Source: an uncultured Bacteroidales bacterium (lineage in GTDB: Bacteria > Bacteroidota > Bacteroidia > Bacteroidales > UBA932). From it: a stretch of 12,929 nucleotides of DNA. Both the position numbers and the translations under genes were made by a program. Positions 7,677 to 12,929 of this stretch are shown here, in pieces (position 1 is the stretch's first letter; each line of letters opens with the position of its first letter). Under the pieces are notes generated by a model. The model was not told where the DNA came from. It saw nothing but the letters and a program-made list of their open reading frames with translations, and made no database searches. The DNA lies in assembly GCA_900544815.1 (NCBI GenBank), contig UQWT01000057.1:1-12929 (forward strand). The letters run 5' to 3'.

Positions 7677-9263
7677 ATGCAGGACTTACTGAAACGCTTC
7701 TATGACACTTACCCTATGTGTCAAGTAATACAGACGTCAGATAAAGAATATATAATCTACGACGCAAAATCCAACTTTGCTTTTGCAACAAAGGAGGATG
7801 AAACTAAAAACATTCTTACTTCTTTAATAAACAAAGATTTACATAATCTTAACAAAAATACTTCTGACACCCATGCCATGCAATTGAAAAAGCTATTGGA
7901 TGCCGGAGTATTCATTCCAGGTCCGGCAGAATCCGTTTCTTATGAAGATAGGGACACAATTCGCAAACAGATTAAATATTGGGATGAAAACGTATTGCCA
8001 CGAAAATTCGTTTTGGAAGCAACAGAGGAATGTAACTATAGATGTAAATACTGTCCAAATACAATTCACGAAGGTTCAACGCTTCGTGGACATACCCATT
8101 CAAAAATGAGTTTTGAGACGGCAAAAAGAGCTATAGATTATTATTTTACAAAATATACTTCTTTTTTTAGTCGGCTCAATGACGAGAAGAAAGCATTGCT
8201 TTTAGATACTATTCCACCAACTCTAGCATGGTATGGAGGAGAGCCATTGATGAATTTTGATCTACAGAAGGAGGCTATGGAGTATTTTAAAAGTAAACCT
8301 TGGAATGATTATGGAATAGATAAGAAAGTACTCTCTTTCTCAACAAACAGCAATATGTCAGCGATGACAGATGACATGTTACATTATTTGGTAGATAACA
8401 ATGTACAATTGTTCGCCAGTTTAGACGGTCCTGCATCCGAAAATGACAAATGTAGAGTATTCGTTAATGGAAAAGGAACTTTTGAAACGATTGTCAAAAA
8501 TCTAAAAAAGATTAAAGAATTCGCTCCGGAGTATTTTAAAGAGAAAGTTGTCATCTACGCGGTTGAAGCGACATGTTACAATCATCAGAAAGTAATTGAA
8601 TACTTCAACAACGGGGAATTTGCAGGGGATAATGTTCTGTATCAGGCTCAGGAACCAATTGGATGCATTATTGAAAATCCCCAACAAGCATACGCAGATA
8701 TTTGCAAAAACTTCAATGAGCGTCTCAATGATTTAAAGGAATTAATCGATGAGGCTGACACAGAGCATTTTCCGGAAAAACTAGAAGAATTCATTAGTTT
8801 CGTCCGTATTCGCAATGACTACCCGAAAGGAAGTAACAATTTAGGGCTCACTTTGTCATGTCCGATGGGCATAGACAACAATATCGTTGGGGTTGACGGA
8901 AATATTCACATTTGTCACAAGACTGACGGGTCTGCTCCTTTTGGGAACATTTACTCTCTTCCTATTGATTATGAAAAACTTGTTGATATATACATTGATC
9001 ACAATCACAGCGTGAATGAGGGTGGTTGCAGATCTTGTTGGATAGTTAACTTCTGTCCCATTTGCGGTGCAAGAAGATTAAATAATGGCAAGATGCAAAA
9101 TCCTACACATGATGAATGTAAAGTTATACGTGAAGAGGAAAGGCTAATGCTTATGGCATATTTCTATGCTGCACAGTATAGACCAGATCTGATTGAATAT
9201 ATTGCAAAGAAAAGAATGAACAGAAGAGAATATGTAAGTGTAACAGATGTCAATTTTTTTTAA
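7677..9263 (+). CDS. Radical SAM/SPASM peptide maturase
   Basis: A 528-residue cytoplasmic enzyme expected to use S-adenosylmethionine and a 4Fe-4S cluster to modify the peptide encoded just downstream. The radical SAM cluster motif CNYRCKYC is C119/C123/C126, and the GGEP motif is at 187-190. The C-terminus has SPASM-type auxiliary cluster cysteines: C395, C413 (in GxxxxC, G408), C451, C454, C460, C463, C481. The spacing CX2CX5CX2C differs slightly from the usual final CX3C. Residues 1 to about 100 precede the core and contain a segment (KEYIIYDAKSNFAFATKEDE) that could be a PqqD/RRE-like peptide-binding domain; this is inferred, not certain. Family placement: the SPASM peptide-maturase group that makes thioether or carbon-linked RiPPs, near the GG-Bacteroidales type by context. 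The precursor starts 18 bases after its stop. The actual bond made cannot be told from sequence. Confidence 0.93.
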   Translation: MQDLLKRFYDTYPMCQVIQTSDKEYIIYDAKSNFAFATKEDETKNILTSLINKDLHNLNKNTSDTHAMQLKKLLDAGVFIPGPAESVSYEDRDTIRKQIKYWDENVLPRKFVLEATEECNYRCKYCPNTIHEGSTLRGHTHSKMSFETAKRAIDYYFTKYTSFFSRLNDEKKALLLDTIPPTLAWYGGEPLMNFDLQKEAMEYFKSKPWNDYGIDKKVLSFSTNSNMSAMTDDMLHYLVDNNVQLFASLDGPASENDKCRVFVNGKGTFETIVKNLKKIKEFAPEYFKEKVVIYAVEATCYNHQKVIEYFNNGEFAGDNVLYQAQEPIGCIIENPQQAYADICKNFNERLNDLKELIDEADTEHFPEKLEEFISFVRIRNDYPKGSNNLGLTLSCPMGIDNNIVGVDGNIHICHKTDGSAPFGNIYSLPIDYEKLVDIYIDHNHSVNEGGCRSCWIVNFCPICGARRLNNGKMQNPTHDECKVIREEERLMLMAYFYAAQYRPDLIEYIAKKRMNRREYVSVTDVNFF

Positions 9264-9281
9264 CCCTTAATTATATTTATT

Positions 9282-9563
9282 ATGAGCATTTTCAAACAAA
9301 TTTCTGATTTGAGCGTTGACGAACAACGTCAAATTGTCGGTGGTGAAGGACTAACCGGCTCGTGCTATTGCAGCTGCAATTGTAACTGTAGTTGTTCAGG
9401 TTGTTCTTGTGAATGTGATTGTCAATTAGGTACAGCTAAGACGAACACTTCAAGATCAAGAACTGGTTCGAATACTTCTACTTACACAAGTAGTTACAAG
9501 AGGTCTACCACGGGTAGCATGACGAACGGAAGAAAAAAAGAGTTGTACTATTCTAATCGTTAA
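9282..9563 (+). CDS. RiPP precursor peptide with double-glycine leader and CxC-ladder core
   Basis: A 93-residue precursor. The leader, residues 1-21, ends IVGG and fits PCAT leader rules counted from the cut: Leu10 (-12), Glu14 (-8), Ile18 (-4), Gly20-Gly21. After the short EGLTGS comes a Cys ladder: C28, C30, C32, C34, C36, C38, a two-residue step, then C41, C43, C45, C47, with small or polar residues (Y, S, N, N, S, S-G, S, E, D) between. Residues 48-93 are a Ser/Thr-rich basic tail ending KKELYYSNR, with no further Cys. It lies between the maturase (18 bases) and the exporter (stop and start overlap by one base), so a precursor role is strongly indicated. No Shine-Dalgarno sequence is visible before the ATG; the upstream is A/T rich. 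The regular every-second-residue Cys spacing differs from the CXXX and CX3D repeat precursors I know. Product, cross-links and activity are unknown; a metal-binding peptide is another possibility. Confidence 0.85.
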   Translation: MSIFKQISDLSVDEQRQIVGGEGLTGSCYCSCNCNCSCSGCSCECDCQLGTAKTNTSRSRTGSNTSTYTSSYKRSTTGSMTNGRKKELYYSNR

Positions 9564-11737
9564 TGAGCCTTTTTCACAAAGAAAGAATTCAACAAGACAG
9601 AATGGACTGTGGTTCGTTTTGTCTTGTATTCTTAGTAGAATATTATGGAAGAACCATTAACATTGATTATGTTAGAGAAATAAGTGGTGCTTCTCGGAAT
9701 GGAGTTTCCTTATACACGCTAAATAAAGCCTCAATGATGCTCGGATTTTCTACGAGAGCGATACGAGTCAAATCTATTGAGACTTACAACTATTCGAATT
9801 CTCCTTTCATTGCCTATGTGGATGGTAATCATTTTGTCATAGTAAAAAAGATTAGAAACAATAGAGTGTTTTTGTATGATCCAGCTATTGGTAACACCAA
9901 ACAGGAACTGTCTCTATTCATCAAGCGTTGGAAATGTGCAGACGAATCATACATCTTATTAGAATGTACGCCAGAAAAATCATTTTACAAAAAAGACTTT
10001 CCAAAAGAAAAAGAAACAAAACTGTTCCCAACTATATTTGTTTATCTAACGCACTATCGGGGCATGCTTTTAAAAATAGTAGCAAGTTTACTGTTGGGAA
10101 GTTTTATTCAATTCTTATTGCCTGTTCTAACGAAGAATGTTGTAGATATCGGTATTGAGGGTAAGAACATTCATGCTCTTATTATTATTCTTACTGGTCA
10201 AATAATGCTTGTTATAAGTTCTGTATTGGCAGGTTTTATAGAATCAAGAATAATTCTCTATATTGGTTCTCGTATTAACGCCCATCTCGTCTATGATTTA
10301 TTCAATAAACTTGTTCGTTTACCAATATCTTTTTTTGGAACACGACAATCTGGTGATATACTCCAAAGGATCGCTGACCAAGGAAGGATTGAAAATTTTA
10401 TTACAAATTCATTACTTGCTATTATTTCTGTCGTTTTCAATCTTTTAATATTCGGTTTTCTGCTCATAAAATACAGTTTTTCCATTTTCCTCATAGTCAT
10501 TACAGGTCAAATAATTTATATTATTTGGGCAATCTCTTTTTGGGGACAACGGAGAAGGTTAGATTACGAATTGTTTTCAAGAGTATCATCTTCTCAAGAT
10601 TGTGTGATAGAAATAGTTCGCGGAATGCAGGAGATTAAGTTAAACAATTGTTATCAAAATAAAATAGCCAAATGGCTACATACAAAAAAAAATCTTTATG
10701 AGACTCAAATCAAGAATATAAAAATGATTCAAGTTCAGCAAACAGGTATAACGTTAATTGGAGAATTATTGAATGTATCGGTTCTTTTCATTTCTGCAAT
10801 TTCTGTTATTTCCGGGAATCTTACTTATGGGACCATGCTCGCAATTCAGGCAATTTCCGGTCAGTTGACTGGATCTATTAATGAGGCTCTTTCATTGGTT
10901 AACGATGTACAAGATACAACAATAGCAACAGAGCGTTTAGCTCATATTTCCAATCACAAACAGGAAAATTTAGAGTCTACCAAATCTGTTAACATTGAAG
11001 CTGATGGCTGTGATATTCAACTAAACAATCTTACGTTCACTTATTCCGGTGCAGAAAAACCAGTGTTAAAAAACATAAGCTTAAAACTACCAAAACAGGG
11101 AGTTACAGCTGTGGTTGGTATGAGCGGAAGCGGGAAAACCACTTTATTGAAGTTGCTTCTAGGCTTCTACCAGCCAGATTCAGGGGAGATCACCATCCAA
11201 AGAGAACTGTTATCCAACATGAATCTAGATTCTTGGAGGAATAAATGTGGAATTGTTATGCAAGACGGTTATATTTTCGCTGGTACTATAGCAGAAAACA
11301 TATGCCCTTCATCTCAAATTATAGATAATGATCGTTTGTGGGAAGCCGCAAAAATAGCAAGAATCGATAGTTATATAAAAAGTCTCCCCCTTGCCATGAA
11401 TACATTGATAGGAATGAACGGGAAAGATTTGAGTGGAGGGCAAAAACAAAGGATATTAATAGCTCGTGCAATATACAAGAATCCCAAAGTACTCATGTTT
11501 GATGAAGCAACAAATTCACTGGACGCAGAGAATGAACGTGAGATATGGACGAGTATGCAACAATTGTTTAGAAACAAGACATGCATCATTATTGCTCATC
11601 GTTTAAGTACCATTAAATTCGCAAATTGTATAGCCGTCTTGGATAAGGGAGAATTGGTTGAGGTTGGCACACATCAAGAACTGATGGAGCGAAAAGGGAA
11701 GTATTATACAATGATTAATTCACAATTGCAAGCATAG
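9563..11737 (+). CDS. Peptidase-containing ABC transporter (PCAT, C39 peptidase)
   Basis: A 724-residue inner-membrane exporter that removes the leader and exports the peptide. The N-terminal C39 peptidase has Gln10, catalytic Cys16 (in DCG), His90 (GNHF) and Asp106 (YDPAIG); the His-Asp spacing of 16 equals that in ComA. The membrane domain runs about 165-440 with several hydrophobic segments. The nucleotide-binding domain has Walker A GMSGSGKTT 519-527, signature LSGGQ 623-627, Walker B LMFDEA 644-649 and H-loop His679 (AHRLST). All catalytic residues are present, so the protein should be active. Its ATG overlaps the precursor stop (TAATG), giving translational coupling. Full length for the family. 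The Gly-Gly leader next door is its natural substrate. Confidence 0.95.
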   Translation: MSLFHKERIQQDRMDCGSFCLVFLVEYYGRTINIDYVREISGASRNGVSLYTLNKASMMLGFSTRAIRVKSIETYNYSNSPFIAYVDGNHFVIVKKIRNNRVFLYDPAIGNTKQELSLFIKRWKCADESYILLECTPEKSFYKKDFPKEKETKLFPTIFVYLTHYRGMLLKIVASLLLGSFIQFLLPVLTKNVVDIGIEGKNIHALIIILTGQIMLVISSVLAGFIESRIILYIGSRINAHLVYDLFNKLVRLPISFFGTRQSGDILQRIADQGRIENFITNSLLAIISVVFNLLIFGFLLIKYSFSIFLIVITGQIIYIIWAISFWGQRRRLDYELFSRVSSSQDCVIEIVRGMQEIKLNNCYQNKIAKWLHTKKNLYETQIKNIKMIQVQQTGITLIGELLNVSVLFISAISVISGNLTYGTMLAIQAISGQLTGSINEALSLVNDVQDTTIATERLAHISNHKQENLESTKSVNIEADGCDIQLNNLTFTYSGAEKPVLKNISLKLPKQGVTAVVGMSGSGKTTLLKLLLGFYQPDSGEITIQRELLSNMNLDSWRNKCGIVMQDGYIFAGTIAENICPSSQIIDNDRLWEAAKIARIDSYIKSLPLAMNTLIGMNGKDLSGGQKQRILIARAIYKNPKVLMFDEATNSLDAENEREIWTSMQQLFRNKTCIIIAHRLSTIKFANCIAVLDKGELVEVGTHQELMERKGKYYTMINSQLQA

Positions 11738-11741
11738 GAGG
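11736..11741 (+). promoter_or_regulatory. Strong Shine-Dalgarno site before the HlyD fragment
   Basis: A perfect AGGAGG overlaps the stop codon of the exporter gene and sits 5 bases before the ATG at 11747. It shows that the 44-codon frame is genuinely translated or was until recently. Confidence 0.65.
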
Positions 11742-11746
11742 TTAGT

Positions 11747-11881
11747 ATGCCTAACGAGATTGAGAAAGTATTTAACGAAGCACCATCTTTTTTGGTAAAA
11801 TATGGTCTTTTTGTAGTAGTTGGAATTATCATATTTACAATTATTCTATTAACAATCAATGGAATAGATATATTTAAATAA
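11747..11881 (+). pseudogene. Truncated HlyD-family membrane fusion protein (N-terminal 44 residues)
   Basis: The frame reads MPNEIEKVFNEAPSFLVKYG, then a membrane segment (about residues 21-38), then NGIDIFK and a stop. This resembles the N-terminus of Bacteroidetes HlyD-type adaptors: MPxEIE start, a short amphipathic stretch, one membrane helix, then a W/F-F-K-Y-P turn into the periplasmic part. Here the reading frame ends exactly where Tyr-Pro would follow FK, and the hairpin, lipoyl and barrel parts (normally several hundred residues) are absent. It follows the exporter by 9 bases with a perfect Shine-Dalgarno site, the usual place of the adaptor in PCAT operons. A real small one-helix membrane protein is the alternative. 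The truncation is inferred from context and resemblance. Confidence 0.6.
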
Positions 11882-11898
11882 TTTTAATCAACAGTTAA

Positions 11899-12141
11899 AA
11901 ATTAAAAAATAAAAGCGATTACGAATTTGCCAAGCTTGTGTATAAGCAGTCCGGGCGATGAACATCTGCGTATCACTTGCAAACTCAATGGCAAAAGCAT
12001 CAATTCCATGTTCCTGTTAGACCTTATCAAGGCAACACAACAGAAGTGCGTGGCAGCATTACTGCAAACCTAAAAATCAAATTGAGCGGAATCTGGCCTG
12101 CAACTGTTATTGAGATTAATTGCTCAAAGGTAGAATGCTAA
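11899..12141 (+). pseudogene. Decayed gene remnant with two apparent frameshifts, unidentified
   Basis: The stretch reads as protein if two compensating shifts are allowed: DYEFAKLVYKQSGR (11917-11958), then DEHLRITCKLNGKSINS and MFLLDLIK in the second frame (from 11957 to about 12032), then GNTTEVRGSITANLKIKLSG and IWPATVIEINC back in the first frame, ending at the TAA at 12139-12141. No usable ATG is present. I do not recognise the family, and the middle frame alone is open for 53 codons without a start. It sits right behind the truncated HlyD. It may be chance; a translated search would decide. Confidence 0.3.
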
Positions 12142-12183
12142 CCGTATATCATAGGCTCCTGCATGGTCTTATAGTCATCGTGC

Positions 12184-12240
12184 CATAAATGTGAATTTTT
12201 ACACATTTATGATACCAGTTTTGTGTAAATTTACACATTT
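12184..12240. repeat. Two related palindromes 32 bases apart (operator-like)
   Basis: The 19-base copies at 12190-12208 (TGTGAATTTTTACACATTT) and 12222-12240 (TGTGTAAATTTACACATTT) agree at 16 of 19 positions. The second contains a perfect 16-base palindrome, TGTGTAAATTTACACA (12222-12237). The first lies inside a perfect 10-base inverted repeat, CATAAATGTG (12184-12193) and CACATTTATG (12202-12211), with an 8-base loop. Their offset of 32 bases is about three helical turns, as expected for two dimers binding one DNA face. The regulator is unknown. Confidence 0.6.
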
Positions 12241-12929
12241 TCCACACAGTCATACTATAATCGTAATGACAATGAGGATTTTGCAGAAAATGCAATTGAG
12301 CCTCTTATTATTGAAAAGGCACAAGATTACAGAAAAGACAATCCTGGTCTTGGATGCGCCAAACTGTACCTTATTATCAAAAAATCCTTCGAGTCTACAG
12401 GATGTATGCCCGGTCGTGATGCTTTTATAGAGTTGTTACGAAGTAACGGACTGATGGTTCAAATCAAGCGCAGAAGGCACTATAAGACAACGGATTCCAG
12501 CCACCATTATCATAAGTATGATAATCTAATAAAGAAGATTGTACCTTCCCGACCTAATGAAATATGGGTTAGTGACATAACATATGTAGAGACAGAAGAA
12601 GGCGTGTGTTATTTGTCATTAATCACAGATGCTTATTCAAGAAAAATTGTTGGTTGGACTGTAGGTCCTACACTTGAAACAATCTATCCGCTACAAGCCC
12701 TGAGAATGGCTTTGGATGGTATAGATGAAGAGACTGCCTCTAAACTTATTCACCACTCAGACAGAGGTTGTCAGTATTGTAGCTCAGCATATGTCCATGA
12801 ACTTAAGAGACGTAGAATCTCCATTAGTATGACTCAGAGTGGCGATCCACTAGAAAATCCTATTGCAGAACGTGCTAATGGTATCATTAAAACAGAATGG
12901 TTGTATAAAATGAAAATAACGACAAGAGA
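12229..12929 (+). CDS. IS3-family transposase orfB (DDE), 3' end cut by window
   Basis: Open frame from the stop at 12226-12228 to the window end, about 233 codons without an in-frame ATG near its beginning. The N-terminal part is an HTH_21-like segment (PGLGCAKLYLIIKKSF, later RDAFIELLRSNGL). The rve catalytic core has VSDITYV (Asp at 12574-12576), HHSDRGCQY (Asp at 12760-12762) and NPIAERANG (Glu at 12868-12870), exactly 35 residues between the second Asp and the Glu, the IS3-family DD35E. IS3 orfB is normally made by a programmed -1 frameshift from orfA, or from its own start; here orfA is not recognisable. The other frame starting with GTG at 12191 reads PVLCKFTHF just before STQSYYNR, which could be the shifted N-terminus after a small indel. 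C-terminus outside the window, so intactness cannot be judged. Confidence 0.88.
   Translation, partial: MYTFSTQSYYNRNDNEDFAENAIEPLIIEKAQDYRKDNPGLGCAKLYLIIKKSFESTGCMPGRDAFIELLRSNGLMVQIKRRRHYKTTDSSHHYHKYDNLIKKIVPSRPNEIWVSDITYVETEEGVCYLSLITDAYSRKIVGWTVGPTLETIYPLQALRMALDGIDEETASKLIHHSDRGCQYCSSAYVHELKRRRISISMTQSGDPLENPIAERANGIIKTEWLYKMKITTR

Larger units (their letters stand above)
12142..12929 (+). mobile_element. IS3-family insertion sequence, left part, continues beyond window
   Basis: The element is recognised by its DD35E transposase. The left end is not located: no terminal inverted repeat can be confirmed because the right end is outside the window, and no clear orfA is visible upstream. 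The boundary given is therefore only the end of the preceding gene remnant; the element could start anywhere from about 11880. Confidence 0.45.

Noticed and set aside
9928..10500. Short alternative frames inside the exporter gene
   Set aside because: They overlap the PCAT membrane domain in other frames and have no independent support.
12191..12430. 79-codon frame starting with GTG before the transposase
   Set aside because: Its second half is out of frame with the clear DDE transposase and is a shadow; only its first residues may be part of the shifted transposase N-terminus.
1..12929. CRISPR array, tRNA or rRNA genes
   Set aside because: No regularly spaced repeats with unique spacers and no tRNA or rRNA signatures were seen on either strand by eye.

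Overview
The window looks like Bacteroidetes/Bacteroidales chromosome. The promoter-like sites fit the TAnnTTTG (-7) form of that phylum, most genes lack a clear Shine-Dalgarno sequence, and the peptide operon uses the double-glycine leader plus PCAT plus HlyD arrangement common there. This placement is inference from features, not from a database match.

Left part (1-1912): the 3' part of an Abi/AbiD-F (HEPN-like) gene cut by the window edge, then a single gene for a predicted exported protein with an HxxxGDH motif. That gene converges on uvrA across a 96-base spacer holding a long inverted repeat and a 7-base tandem repeat.

Housekeeping block (1913-7066, minus strand): a long RelA/SpoT-type gene with a degenerate hydrolase (HD) half, followed 42 bases later (30 if the upstream GTG start is used) by uvrA. 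They probably form one transcript with a candidate promoter near 7192-7199 and a bulged hairpin in the rel leader.

Accessory block (7365-11881, plus strand, visibly more AT-rich): a compact RiPP (ribosomally made, modified peptide) export operon. A strong promoter-like sequence and a leader of about 275 bases precede a radical SAM/SPASM peptide maturase. Then come a 93-residue precursor with a double-glycine leader and a remarkable CxCxCxCxCxC..CxCxCxC block (10 Cys in 20 residues), a C39-peptidase ABC exporter (PCAT) overlapping the precursor stop codon, and a HlyD-like adaptor gene that stops after 44 codons, where the family would enter its periplasmic part. Proposed logic: the maturase modifies the Cys ladder in the cytoplasm, PCAT cuts after Gly-Gly and exports the product, and the HlyD partner, now broken here, would have linked PCAT to an outer-membrane channel.

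Right end (11882-12929): a decayed gene remnant with two apparently compensating frameshifts, a pair of palindromes exactly 32 bases apart, and most of the orfB (DD35E) transposase of an IS3-family insertion sequence running off the window. The truncated HlyD, the debris and the IS point to rearrangement at this end of the operon.
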